From Lentzea sp. NEAU-D7 (GTDB lineage Bacteria; Actinomycetota; Actinomycetes; Mycobacteriales; Pseudonocardiaceae): DNA of 64,000 bases. Positions within the stretch are counted from its first letter, which is position 1. Every line of letters begins with the position of its first letter. Below the pieces are notes generated by a model, which ran no database searches, was not told the DNA's origin, and was given only the letters and a program-made list of their open reading frames with translations. The translations under genes and the position numbers were made by a program. Of the stretch, positions 42,035 to 49,861 are shown one piece after another. The stretch is taken from positions 96,432 to 160,431 of the forward strand of contig NZ_JAPJDL010000009.1 of NCBI RefSeq assembly GCF_026242055.1. The letters run 5' to 3'.

Positions 42035-43576
42035 GTGGAAGGCAGGAGTCTGCCGCTCAGAGGGGTCGGAAACCGGCCATCTGCGGCCCTTCGCGCTTTC
42101 CTGGTGACGGGGAAGATCTTCGTGGCCCTCGTCTCGACCGCTGTGCTGCTCGTCACGTCGTACGGCTGGAACAAGCTGCGCACGACGAACGAGGGGATCG
42201 TGAAGACCGAGGTCATCTCGGACGAGCTCACCAAGCAGGGCCCGAAGCCGCTCGACGGCGCGGTCGACATCCTGCTGGTCGGCATGGACAGCCGCACGGA
42301 CGCGCAGGGCAACCCCCTCTCGCAGGAGGTGCTCGCCATGCTGAACGGCGGCATCCCCGACGGTGAGCAGAACACCGACACGATGATCCTCGTGCACATC
42401 CCCGTGGACGGCACGCGCGCGGTCGCGATCTCGTTCCCCCGCGACGCCTACGTCGAGATGGCGGACGGGTTCGGCAAGCACAAGCTCAACTCGGCGTTCG
42501 CCCGCCAGCGCAACACGGTCGACCAGGAGCTCCGCGCACAGGGCGTGACGGACGAGGCACGGATCCGCACCGAGTCGATGGCCGCTGGCCGCAAGACGCT
42601 GATCAAGACGATCGAGGGCATGTCCGGTGGCGCGGTGCGCGTCGACCGGTACGCCGAGGTCAACCTCGCCAGCTTCTACGAGGTCACCAAGGCCATCGGC
42701 GGCGTCGAGGTGTGCTTGAAGGAGCCCACCTCCGACCGCGACTCCGGCGCGAACTTCCAGGCGGGCCTGCAGACGATCGAGGGCGCGTCCGCGTTGTCGT
42801 TCGTGCGGCAGCGCAAGAACCTGCCCGGCGGCGACCTCGACCGGATCGTGCGGCAGCAGGTGTTCATCGGGGCCCTCGCGAAGAAGGTCCTGTCGACCGG
42901 CACGCTGACCGACACGACCAAGCTCAACGGGCTCGTCGAGGCCGTGCAGAAGTCCGTGATCCTCAGCTCCGGGTGGGACATCACCACGTTCGCCGAGCAG
43001 ATGCAGGGCCTCGTGGGCGGCAACATCGAGTTCAAGACCATTCCGGTGGGCGAGCCGACGGACACGTACAGCGACGGCAACGTGCTGCCGGTGAACCCGG
43101 CGGAGGTCCGCAAGTTCCTCACCAGCCTGGCGTCGGACAAGAGCACGTCGAGCGCCCCGCCGACGACGAGCACGAGCCTGCCCGCGCCGCCCAACTCCGC
43201 GATCAGCGTGGCCGTCTACAACGCGTCCGGCGTGCAGGGGCGCGCGGCGGAGGTGATGACCACGTTGACGGCCAAGGGGTTCCAGCGCGGCACGGTGGCG
43301 TCGGCGGCGCAGAACAGCGACACCACGGTCGTGCGGCACGCGGCCGGCGAGGAAGGCTCCGCGCGCAAGGTCGCCGCGGAACTCGGCTCCGGCGTGGCCG
43401 TCGAGGAGGACGCGTCCGTCCGAAAGGGACAGATCCAGGTCTTCGTCGGCAGCGACTACCGGCCCCAGGACGACTCGGAGGACGTAGACCCCCAGGGCGT
43501 TCCCGGCACGTCGACGGCCGCGAGCTCGAGCAGCACCCCGCCGATCACGGCGGGCGGACTGGTCTGCGTGAACTGA
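42035..43576 (+). CDS. LytR-CpsA-Psr (LCP) family protein with LytR C-terminal domain
   Basis: LCP proteins attach lipid-linked glycans to peptidoglycan outside the membrane. The 513-residue protein has one N-terminal membrane helix (KIFVALVSTAVLLVTSYGW), the LCP domain from about residue 65 to 330 with VDILLVGMDSRTDAQG, ISFPRDAYVEMADGFGKHKL, IGGVEVCLKEP and ALSFVRQRKNLPGGDLDRIV (catalytic arginines), and a LytR_C domain near residues 385-470 (AISVAVYNASGVQGRAAEVM). The tail is Ser/Thr/Pro-rich and ends in VCVN. It corresponds to the CpsA-like Rv3267. Divergent from rmlB and next to a second LCP gene. Confidence 0.93.
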   Translation: MEGRSLPLRGVGNRPSAALRAFLVTGKIFVALVSTAVLLVTSYGWNKLRTTNEGIVKTEVISDELTKQGPKPLDGAVDILLVGMDSRTDAQGNPLSQEVLAMLNGGIPDGEQNTDTMILVHIPVDGTRAVAISFPRDAYVEMADGFGKHKLNSAFARQRNTVDQELRAQGVTDEARIRTESMAAGRKTLIKTIEGMSGGAVRVDRYAEVNLASFYEVTKAIGGVEVCLKEPTSDRDSGANFQAGLQTIEGASALSFVRQRKNLPGGDLDRIVRQQVFIGALAKKVLSTGTLTDTTKLNGLVEAVQKSVILSSGWDITTFAEQMQGLVGGNIEFKTIPVGEPTDTYSDGNVLPVNPAEVRKFLTSLASDKSTSSAPPTTSTSLPAPPNSAISVAVYNASGVQGRAAEVMTTLTAKGFQRGTVASAAQNSDTTVVRHAAGEEGSARKVAAELGSGVAVEEDASVRKGQIQVFVGSDYRPQDDSEDVDPQGVPGTSTAASSSSTPPITAGGLVCVN

Positions 43577-43584
43577 AACCCCCG

Positions 43585-43611
43585 GCGTAACGCTCTTCCG
43601 ATAGTTACGCT
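43585..43611 (+). promoter_or_regulatory. Dyad and -10-like box between the two LCP genes
   Basis: GCGTAAC and GTTACGC form a perfect seven-base dyad around a 12-base centre. TACGCT at 43606-43611 overlaps the second arm as a possible -10. The arrangement could be a promoter with an operator for the second LCP gene or a weak terminator of the first. Confidence 0.35.
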
Positions 43612-43644
43612 GAGCACGCAATCCAGTTCACGGAGGGTCGTACG

Positions 43645-44850
43645 TTGAGCACTGCCGCACGCGCGAAGAAGACCGCACGGGTACTGGGCCGTGTGGTGGT
43701 CGCGCTACTGGCCGTGACGACGCTGGTGTTCTCCGGCTACTTCTGGACCGCGCTGCGGCTGGTGAAGCAGAACACCAACACCACGCAGATCCTCCAGGTG
43801 CTGGAGGACATCCCGAACTCGCCGCCGGTCGAGGACGGGGCGATCGACATCCTGCTGGTGGGCAGCGACAGCAGGACGGACGCGCAGGGCCGGCCACTGC
43901 CCGCGGACGTGCTGCGCAAGCTGCGCACCGAGGGCACGGACACGGTGAACACGGACACGATCATCGTGATGCGCGTGCCCCGCAACGGCGGCAAGGCGAG
44001 CGCGATCTCGATCCCGCGCGACACGTACCTCCCGATCGCCGGCTACCGCGAGGACAAGATCAATTCCGCGTACGGCGCCGTCAAGTTCCTGACCGCCGAG
44101 CGGCTGCAGGCCGAGGGCGTGACCGACCAGCAGGAACGCGAGCGCCGCTCGGACGAGGCCGGCCGCAAGGCGCTGGTGCAGGCCGTGCAGGACCTGACGG
44201 GGATGCGCGTCGACCACTACGCGGAGATCAACCTCTACGGGTTCTACCTGCTGACCGAGGTGATCGGCGGCGTGCAGGTGTGCCTGAAGGCGGGCACGTC
44301 GGACCCGAACTCCGGCGCGAACTTCCGCGCGGGCCCGCAGACGATCTCGGGCGGCGACGCGCTGTCGTTCGTGCGGCAGCGGAACATGCCCGGTGGTGAC
44401 CTCGGTCGCATCGCGCGGCAGCAGGTGTTCATGTCGCAGGCGATGAAGCAGTTGCTGTCGGCCGGCACGTTCACCGACCCGGGCAAGATGAGCGGGCTGC
44501 TCGACGCGGTGTCGAAGTCCGTCGTCGTGGACCAGAAGCTGGACATCGCGACGCTGGCGACGCAGGCGCAGGGCCTCGCGTCGGGCAACGTGGAGTTCGC
44601 CACGATCCCCGTGACGAGCATCGACGGCCGCAACGAGCGCGGGCAGAGCATCGTGACGGTCGATCGCGAGGCGGTGAAGGCGTGGGTGGCCCAGCAGATC
44701 GGCGAGACCGCGAAGCCGGCGCCGTCGTCGGTGGCGCCGACCTCCGAGACCCCGAGTACCCCGTCGCGGTTCGGTCCTGAAAAGCTGCTCTCGCTGGACG
44801 GCGCGCACGCCGTCGCAGCCGCCCGACAGGATGTGCCCTGCGTCGACTAG
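43645..44850 (+). CDS. LytR-CpsA-Psr (LCP) family protein without LytR C-terminal domain
   Basis: The 401-residue membrane-anchored LCP protein has one helix near residues 16-37 (RVVVALLAVTTLVFSGYFW). Its LCP domain has IDILLVGSDSRTDAQGRPLP, ISIPRDTYLPIAGYREDKIN, VIGGVQVCLKAG and ALSFVRQRNMPGGDLGRIAR. The C-terminus stops after a Ser/Pro stretch, so the LytR_C domain of its neighbour is absent. Extended identity shows that the two arose by duplication. The TTG start at 43645 is supported by GGAGGG upstream. It may accept a different glycan from its neighbour. Confidence 0.93.
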   Translation: MSTAARAKKTARVLGRVVVALLAVTTLVFSGYFWTALRLVKQNTNTTQILQVLEDIPNSPPVEDGAIDILLVGSDSRTDAQGRPLPADVLRKLRTEGTDTVNTDTIIVMRVPRNGGKASAISIPRDTYLPIAGYREDKINSAYGAVKFLTAERLQAEGVTDQQERERRSDEAGRKALVQAVQDLTGMRVDHYAEINLYGFYLLTEVIGGVQVCLKAGTSDPNSGANFRAGPQTISGGDALSFVRQRNMPGGDLGRIARQQVFMSQAMKQLLSAGTFTDPGKMSGLLDAVSKSVVVDQKLDIATLATQAQGLASGNVEFATIPVTSIDGRNERGQSIVTVDREAVKAWVAQQIGETAKPAPSSVAPTSETPSTPSRFGPEKLLSLDGAHAVAAARQDVPCVD

Positions 44851-44859
44851 GAGTGCCGC

Positions 44860-45546
44860 GTGAGCGTGACCGAGATCCTCTTCACGCCCCTGCTGAAGGC
44901 CGATCCGGGTCGTCCGCTGATCACGCACTACGACGACGCGGCGGGCACGCGGATCGAGCTCTCGCGGGCGACGGTGAAGAACTGGGCCGCGAAGACGGCG
45001 AACTGGCTGCGGGACGAGCACGACGTCGAGCCCGGTGACCCGGTGGCGGTGCTGCTGCCCGCACACTGGCAGACCGTGGGCCTGCTGCTCGGCGCCTGGT
45101 GGTGCGGCGCCCGCGTGGTCGGTGCGGACTTCTCCGGCGCGAAGGTGGCTGTGGTGCCGCCCGGCGGCACGGCGGACGCGGACGTCGTCGCGGTGGCCTC
45201 GCTGCACCCCATGGGGCTGGGCTCCGGCGCGCCGGTCGACTACGCCGACGACGTCCGCGTGCACGGTGACGACTTCATGCCGTGGGAACCGGTAGCGGGT
45301 TCGACGCCCGCGCTGGGCGAGTCCACTGTGGATGAGGTGGTCGCTCAGGCACGCGAGCTGGGCGTCGCGCTCGGCTCCGAACCCCGCGTGCTGTCCACTC
45401 TGGAGTGGGACTCGCCTTCCGCTGTGCTGGAAGGTTTTCTGGCCGTGCTCGCGGCCGGTGGCTCACTCGTGCAGGTGAGCAATCCCGACGCGGGCCTGCT
45501 GGCCGCGCGCCGGGAGAGCGAGAAGGTCACGCAGCAGCTGGGTTGA
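44860..45546 (+). CDS. TIGR03089-family protein (Rv3268 type)
   Basis: The 228-residue actinobacterial protein resembles a shortened N-terminal part of AMP-forming ligases: LITHYDDAAGTRIELSRATV, NWAAKTANWLRDEHDVEPGD, then PVAVLLPAHWQTVGLLLGAW. It lacks the nucleotide-binding and C-terminal domains, so adenylation activity is unlikely. Rv3268 holds the same place beside the LCP gene in M. tuberculosis. GTG 44860 has GGAG seven bases upstream. Its last 20 bases overlap the convergent DoxX gene. Its role is unknown. Confidence 0.88.
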   Translation: MSVTEILFTPLLKADPGRPLITHYDDAAGTRIELSRATVKNWAAKTANWLRDEHDVEPGDPVAVLLPAHWQTVGLLLGAWWCGARVVGADFSGAKVAVVPPGGTADADVVAVASLHPMGLGSGAPVDYADDVRVHGDDFMPWEPVAGSTPALGESTVDEVVAQARELGVALGSEPRVLSTLEWDSPSAVLEGFLAVLAAGGSLVQVSNPDAGLLAARRESEKVTQQLG

Positions 45547-45943
45547 GCACCTTGTTGTTCTTGAACAGCACGCGGTCCAGCGCGTAGGCACCGCCGTTGA
45601 AGCCGAGCGCGAGAGCGGCGGCGCCGAGCACGATCACCAGTTCCGCACCACCCTCGCCGAGCAGGCCGTTCGGCAGGTGGACGAGCAGCCACGCGCCGAG
45701 CATGTTGACGGCGAGCAGGATGCCGGCGATCGGCAGCGCCACACCGGCGATCAGCGCGAGGCCACCGGCGAGCTCGACGACCGCGGCGAACCACGCGGAC
45801 ACCGACGGCAACGGCACACCCATCTTGTCGAACGATCCGGCGGTGCCGGCCATGCCGTACTCGGTGAACTTCTGCCAGCCGTGCGCCACGAACACGATGC
45901 CGACGGCGATGCGCCCGATGAGTGCGGCGACGTCCTTGACCAT
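45527..45943 (-). CDS. DoxX-family membrane protein
   Basis: The protein has 138 residues and four membrane segments: LIGRIAVGIVFVAHGWQKF with the typical H-G-x-x-K, then AWFAAVVELAGGLALIAGVA, PIAGILLAVNMLGAWLLVHL and ELVIVLGAAALALGF. DoxX proteins occur in many bacteria, some in thiol or redox stress complexes (SodA-DoxX-SseA in mycobacteria). Nothing near it indicates that complex here. Upstream lie repeated GTCGTTC half-sites that probably regulate it. Confidence 0.92.
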   Translation of the reverse strand: MVKDVAALIGRIAVGIVFVAHGWQKFTEYGMAGTAGSFDKMGVPLPSVSAWFAAVVELAGGLALIAGVALPIAGILLAVNMLGAWLLVHLPNGLLGEGGAELVIVLGAAALALGFNGGAYALDRVLFKNNKVLNPAAA

Positions 45944-45963
45944 GATGTTTGCTCCCCGATCCT

Positions 45964-46022
45964 GTCGTTCGGCTGTAGGTCGTTCAGCCTCGAACCAAAA
46001 GTAGTGCAGGTTTGAACGACCT
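45964..46022 (-). promoter_or_regulatory. Three repeated half-sites upstream of doxX
   Basis: AGGTCGTTCA (45977-45986) and TGAACGACCT (46013-46022) are perfect inverted copies 26 bases apart. GTCGTTCGGC (45964-45973) is a further direct copy 15 bases before the first. The set lies 20 to 80 bases upstream of the doxX start, between it and the divergent unknown gene, which is where a regulator should bind. The regulator is not known. Confidence 0.5.
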
Positions 46023-46105
46023 CATGATTTCGACAGGAATCCAACAGCCAGTCCTTAGGTTCGCAGGTCTGGTACAAGATCAGGGACGAGTTTCTGGGGG
46101 TCTCG

Positions 46106-46618
46106 ATGGGTCAACACGCCTATTTCGCGCTCGTGGGTCAGTGGGACGCGGTGGAGAACCCGTACACCGTCGTGCGCACGGGCGGCGAGCACGACGAGGT
46201 CTTCTCCGCGGAGTTGCGGTGGGAGCCGACCGATCTGCTGCGCCGCGAAGATCCCATGCGCGGGTATGACGACGTCGTACCGATCAGCGAGAAGGACGCC
46301 AGGCGGTTCGAGACGACCCAGGCGAAGCGGGTCGAGGAAGAGGAGCACACCTGGAGGAGCCGCTCGTACTTCGCGATCGTGGGCCTTTCGAACACGGTGG
46401 ACGATCCGCACACCGTGGTGCGCCGGGGAGGCGAGCACGACGAGCACTTCGGCGGCCGGCTGACCTGGCTGCGGACGGATCTGATGTACCGCATCGACAG
46501 CGGGCGCGAGTACTACGACGCCGTCCCGATCAGCGCGGAGGAAGGCAAGCGCTTCGAGGCGGTCCGGGCGAAGCGGGTCGCGGAGCAACTGCGCGGGCCG
46601 ACGGAGTTCCCGCTGTGA
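46106..46618 (+). CDS. Unknown protein made of two tandem 82-residue repeats
   Basis: The protein has 170 residues. Residues 5-76 and 87-158 are copies offset by exactly 82: YFALVG and YFAIVG, YTVVRTGGEHDE and HTVVRRGGEHDE, then DDVVPISEKDARRFE and YDAVPISAEEGKRFE, ending AKRV in both. There is no signal or membrane segment. The copies have diverged enough to be an old duplication. I know of no named domain with this signature. Each half may bind one ligand or pair with the other to form one fold. ATG 46106 has GGGGG nearby. It converges with a lipoprotein gene across a perfect hairpin. Confidence 0.75.
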   Translation: MGQHAYFALVGQWDAVENPYTVVRTGGEHDEVFSAELRWEPTDLLRREDPMRGYDDVVPISEKDARRFETTQAKRVEEEEHTWRSRSYFAIVGLSNTVDDPHTVVRRGGEHDEHFGGRLTWLRTDLMYRIDSGREYYDAVPISAEEGKRFEAVRAKRVAEQLRGPTEFPL

Positions 46619-46626
46619 ACGCGGAG

Positions 46627-46655
46627 CCGGGCCGGGCGTTCTAAGCCCGGCCCGG
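46627..46655. terminator. Bidirectional hairpin, 11-bp perfect stem
   Basis: CCGGGCCGGGC pairs with GCCCGGCCCGG around a seven-base loop (gttctaa). It lies between two convergent genes, eight bases after the plus-strand stop and six before the minus-strand stop. Confidence 0.8.
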
Positions 46656-46660
46656 TTCGC

Positions 46661-47434
46661 TCATTTCCTGAGCTTCAGGCCGACGCCGTTCGCGTTCATC
46701 AGCGTCATGGTGTCGCCGTCGATCTCGAAGGTGACCTCCCCCAGTTCGAGGGTGTCGAGGATGGCGCTCTCCACCTTCATCTTGTCCTCCGAGCACAACA
46801 TCAAGGTCATGGCGAGGCTGCTGCCGAACGTGATCCGCTGACCGTCCACTTCGTACTTGTCGGCGCCGGTGACGTCAGTGGAGCCGCTGTTGCAGCCGCC
46901 CTGCACGTAGATGTGGCCGTCCTTGAAGGCGATCGTGCCCGTCACGCCTTCCGGCACCGACGACACGGCGTCCTTGGTGACGATGCCGTCGACGGTCCAG
47001 GTGACGCCTTCCAGCGGTGCCTGGGGTTTCGGTGCGAGCACCATCTCAGTGTTCGCGCCGGTGAGCACGAGGTTCTGGCCGTCGAGCCTCCAGGACGGCT
47101 TTGCGCCGAGCAGCCCGGACAGCCACTCGTCCTGCTCCTGCAGGCCCTCGCCGGGGCAGGCCATGTCGGTGGTGCTGAGGTCGGTGACCGTGAGCTTGCC
47201 GTCGTCGAGCTTCACCGGGCCCTGCATCTGGTTGCAGCCGGCGTTGGCGAGCAGCCTGCCGTCCGCGGTGAACCTCAGTTCCACCTTCGTGCCTTCGACC
47301 AGGGGGCGCGGCTTGCCCTGTTCGGTGACGGACGTGGACGTGAACGTCTTGCCCTGCACGTCGTTTCCTCCTCCTCCAGCGGTTCCGCACGCCGTTGCCA
47401 GCAGGACCAGTGCGACGAGAAGCCGGGGTCCCAT
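46661..47434 (-). CDS. Lipoprotein with two META-type domains (first of a tandem pair)
   Basis: The 257-residue exported lipoprotein has signal MGPRLLVALVLLATAC with a lipobox ending at cysteine 16. Two META/HslJ-like domains follow: VEGTKVELRFTADGRLLANA and GCNQMQGPVKLDDGKLTV, then TIAFKDGHIYVQGGCNSGS. Each has the G-C-N turn of the family. Its neighbour at 47443 has the same architecture and clear identity, so the pair is a gene duplication. META domains occur in proteins linked to heat or redox stress in other bacteria, but no function is shown for these. It starts eight bases after the stop of its neighbour, so they are co-transcribed. Confidence 0.85.
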   Translation of the reverse strand: MGPRLLVALVLLATACGTAGGGGNDVQGKTFTSTSVTEQGKPRPLVEGTKVELRFTADGRLLANAGCNQMQGPVKLDDGKLTVTDLSTTDMACPGEGLQEQDEWLSGLLGAKPSWRLDGQNLVLTGANTEMVLAPKPQAPLEGVTWTVDGIVTKDAVSSVPEGVTGTIAFKDGHIYVQGGCNSGSTDVTGADKYEVDGQRITFGSSLAMTLMLCSEDKMKVESAILDTLELGEVTFEIDGDTMTLMNANGVGLKLRK

Positions 47435-47442
47435 GCGCGGCT

Positions 47443-48204
47443 CTACTTCCCGAGCTTCAGGCCCGCGCCGGACGCGTTGGTCAAGCTCAGCGTGGCGCGG
47501 TCGATCTCGTGGGTGGCCTCTCCGTTCTCGAACGTCGCGCGGACGGCGTTCTCCACCTCGTCCACGGCACCGCACGACCGCTGGGTGCTCGTCCCCAGCT
47601 CGGCCTTGATCACCTGGCCTTCCAGCACGTACGGCGTTCCGGCGCCGTTGAGGTTGCAGCCGGTGTCGACCAGCATCTTGCCGTTCTCGAAGGCGATGGT
47701 GACCTTCACGCCCGCGGGCACGGACGAGACCGCGTCCCGCGTGACGAGGCCGTTGACGGTCCAGGTGCCCTCGAGCGTGGCGGGCTGTTCCGGCGCCAGG
47801 ACGATCTCCGCGTTCGAGCCGGTGACCACGAGGTTCGTGCCGTCGAGCTGCCAGGACGGTGTCGCCCCGAGCAGCTTCGACAACCACTCGTCCTGCTGGT
47901 GCAGCTCGGGTTTGGGGCAGCCCATCGCCGTCATGCCGAGATCGGCGACGGAGAGCTTGCCGCCGTCGACCTTCACCGGGCCCTGCATCTGGTTGCAGCC
48001 GGCGGTGGCGATGAGCCTGTCGTCGTCGGTGAATCTCAGCTCGACCCGCGTGCCCTCGACCATGGCGCGCGGCTTGCCCTGTTCGGTGACGGAGGACGAG
48101 ACGTACACCTTGCCCCGCAGGTCGGCGCCTTGGCCCGCGGAAGGACTGCCGCAGGCGGAGGTGACGGCCACGAGCAGGACGGCGAGGACGATTCGGGTGC
48201 TCAT
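47443..48204 (-). CDS. Lipoprotein with two META-type domains (second of a tandem pair)
   Basis: The 253-residue protein starts MSTRIVLAVLLVAVTSACGS, a signal with lipobox cysteine at residue 18. It repeats the neighbour's plan: VEGTRVELRFTDDDRLIATA, GCNQMQGPVKVDGGKLSV, then VTIAFENGKMLVDTGCNLNG and a C-terminus of ASGAGLKLGK against ANGVGLKLRK. The two G-C-N turns are present. It is upstream of its paralogue on the minus strand and behind the serine protease gene with a gap of 85 bases. Anchoring on the outer face of the membrane is expected. Confidence 0.85.
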   Translation of the reverse strand: MSTRIVLAVLLVAVTSACGSPSAGQGADLRGKVYVSSSVTEQGKPRAMVEGTRVELRFTDDDRLIATAGCNQMQGPVKVDGGKLSVADLGMTAMGCPKPELHQQDEWLSKLLGATPSWQLDGTNLVVTGSNAEIVLAPEQPATLEGTWTVNGLVTRDAVSSVPAGVKVTIAFENGKMLVDTGCNLNGAGTPYVLEGQVIKAELGTSTQRSCGAVDEVENAVRATFENGEATHEIDRATLSLTNASGAGLKLGK

Positions 48205-48289
48205 GTGCGTAGGACGGAACGTCGTGGCGTTGAGGTTGCCCGAAGGCCGGGAGCGGGATATCCGCGCCCGGCCAACGGAAAATTCGATG

Positions 48290-49261
48290 TCACGGGGACA
48301 GCGACTCAGCGAAGTCGTAGAGGCTCTTGATGTCGTTGTCGAAGTACGGCCCGTCCATCTGGCTCGCGTCGGCGTGCCGGTGGCTGACCACGCTGTTGAT
48401 GTAGCCCAGCCCGTTCTGGTCGTTGTACTCCTGCAGCCACGGACCGCCGGACGATCCGCCGGTCATGTTGCACCAGGCGCGCACCTGCTGGCCGTGGCCG
48501 TTCCAGGTCGTGCCCTGGCAGAAGTACTGCAGCTCACCGGTGAACGGCGCACCCGCGGGGTAGCCGAGGATCGTGACGGACACCGAGTAGCCCCAGTTCC
48601 AGCGCAACCCGTTGCCGCCCACGACGTTGGCGATCGAGCTGCCGCCGAGGGTGTTCATGACGACGATGCCCATGTCCTCGTCGCTGTTGCTGGAGTTGAT
48701 CCACGCCGTGCGGGTGGTGAGCGTGTACGCGCTCCACGTGCCGAACGGGCGCGCCCCGTCGCGGTAGCGGGGGACGAACACCCAGTTGGTCATCCACTGG
48801 CCGCCGGCACCGCCGTGCACGCAGTGCCCCGCCGTCTGGACCAGCTTCCTCTTGGTGCTGCTCACGGTCGCGCCGGAGCAGACGTAGTTCAGGCCGTTGG
48901 CCGGGTTGGTGAAGAACACCTTTCCGACCGTCTGCGACTCGTTGAGCATCGTCCCGATGCCCTGCGCCTGCTCGGTCTTGACCTTCACCGAGGGTGCGAC
49001 GCCCTCGATGCTGCCCGCACGACCCGAGGGCTGGCGTGGGGAAGAGGCCTTGACGGTGGCGGGAGCCTGCGCCGGGATCGCCTTGGCCATGCGCTCCGGG
49101 GTCCAGTACGCCTCGGCCGCGGCGGCCGACTGGATCTTGTTGTCGGAGGTTCTGGCCTGGCTGGCAGCACTGCCGTTCGGTGCCGCCTGCGCGGTCGGCA
49201 CGAAAACGGAAGCAGCCAGCACAAATCCGAACACTAAAGATACGGCTTTTTTCGTTCTCAT
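48290..49261 (-). CDS. Secreted trypsin-like serine protease
   Basis: The protein has 323 residues. The signal peptide MRTKKAVSLVFGFVLAASVF ends after TAQA. A pro-region of about 85 residues precedes the protease domain. The triad is visible: LVQTAGHCVHGG (His), SNSDEDMGIVVMNT (Asp) and CNMTGGSSGGPWLQ (Ser). It resembles V8/glutamyl-endopeptidase-like extracellular proteases of actinomycetes. ATG 49261 gives the intact signal; the preceding ribosome site is weak (GTGGGG). A long upstream gap carries a 14-bp palindrome. It is expected to be released into the medium. Confidence 0.92.
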   Translation of the reverse strand: MRTKKAVSLVFGFVLAASVFVPTAQAAPNGSAASQARTSDNKIQSAAAAEAYWTPERMAKAIPAQAPATVKASSPRQPSGRAGSIEGVAPSVKVKTEQAQGIGTMLNESQTVGKVFFTNPANGLNYVCSGATVSSTKRKLVQTAGHCVHGGAGGQWMTNWVFVPRYRDGARPFGTWSAYTLTTRTAWINSSNSDEDMGIVVMNTLGGSSIANVVGGNGLRWNWGYSVSVTILGYPAGAPFTGELQYFCQGTTWNGHGQQVRAWCNMTGGSSGGPWLQEYNDQNGLGYINSVVSHRHADASQMDGPYFDNDIKSLYDFAESLSP

Positions 49262-49409
49262 TCGAAATACCCCACTAAGCGAGGTTGACTTGCGGCTTTG
49301 CGAACGTAGCGACGCCTCTAACCTGCTGTCCAGGCGCAATCCGAAATTGCTCCACTCAGACCCGTGCGCATTCCATGCCCTTTAGAAAGGAGTCCGTACG
49401 GGCCATTTC

Positions 49410-49423
49410 GCGCATTAATGCGC
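49410..49423. promoter_or_regulatory. 14-bp perfect palindrome in the protease upstream gap
   Basis: GCGCATTAATGCGC is fully symmetric. It lies 149 bases upstream of the protease start and 112 upstream of the ArsR start, in a 273-base gap that is locally AT-richer than its surroundings. It is a candidate operator. No gene is seen in the gap. Confidence 0.35.
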
Positions 49424-49467
49424 CGCATCGGAAAGCGCTATCCACACAGTCGATCTTGAACTGGGGG

Positions 49468-49526
49468 TTGACAGCCGCCGCGCCCACCGCTCTACTTAAC
49501 CCAGAGGTTAGATAACCAAGTGGTTA
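49468..49526 (+). promoter_or_regulatory. Promoter with two tandem palindromes: ArsR operator
   Basis: A consensus TTGACA (49468-49473) is followed after 17 bases by TCTACT as -10. Two palindromes, TAACCcagaGGTTA (49497-49510) and TAACCaagtGGTTA (49513-49526), cover the expected transcription start. Their identical arms and 16-base spacing place them on one face of the helix at about one and a half turns. They are very probably the self-regulating site of the adjacent ArsR repressor. Confidence 0.75.
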
Positions 49527-49534
49527 GGTACGAG

Positions 49535-49861
49535 ATGGACCAGCTGAGCTCCACCTTCGCCGCACTGGCGGACCCGACCCGCCGGGCGATCCTCGCCCGG
49601 CTCACCGAGGGCCCGGCAACGGTGAAGGAGCTCTCCGAGCCGTTCGACATCAGCGGCCCGGCGATCTCCAAACACCTGCGCGTGCTGGAGAAGGCAGGCC
49701 TGATCACCCGTGGCAGGGAGGCGCAATGGCGTCCCTGCCAGCTCGACGCGACACCGCTGAAGGAGGTCGCAGTGTGGGCTGAGAACTACCGCCGCTTCTG
49801 GGATGCGAGCTACGCACGCCTGGACGAGCTCTTGACCGAGATGAAGGAGAACGAGGAATGA
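49535..49861 (+). CDS. ArsR-family repressor
   Basis: The protein has 108 residues. The winged helix reads LSSTFAALADPTRRAILARL, then VKELSEPFDISGPAISKHLR and VLEKAGLITRGREAQWRPCQ. There is no visible metal-binding cysteine set in the usual position, so it belongs to the metal-independent group (SdpR-like), whose members often sit next to SRPBCC/AHSA1 genes, as here. I prefer ATG 49535, because a GTG at 49520 lies inside the operator. It overlaps the next gene by four bases (ATGA). Confidence 0.93.
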   Translation: MDQLSSTFAALADPTRRAILARLTEGPATVKELSEPFDISGPAISKHLRVLEKAGLITRGREAQWRPCQLDATPLKEVAVWAENYRRFWDASYARLDELLTEMKENEE

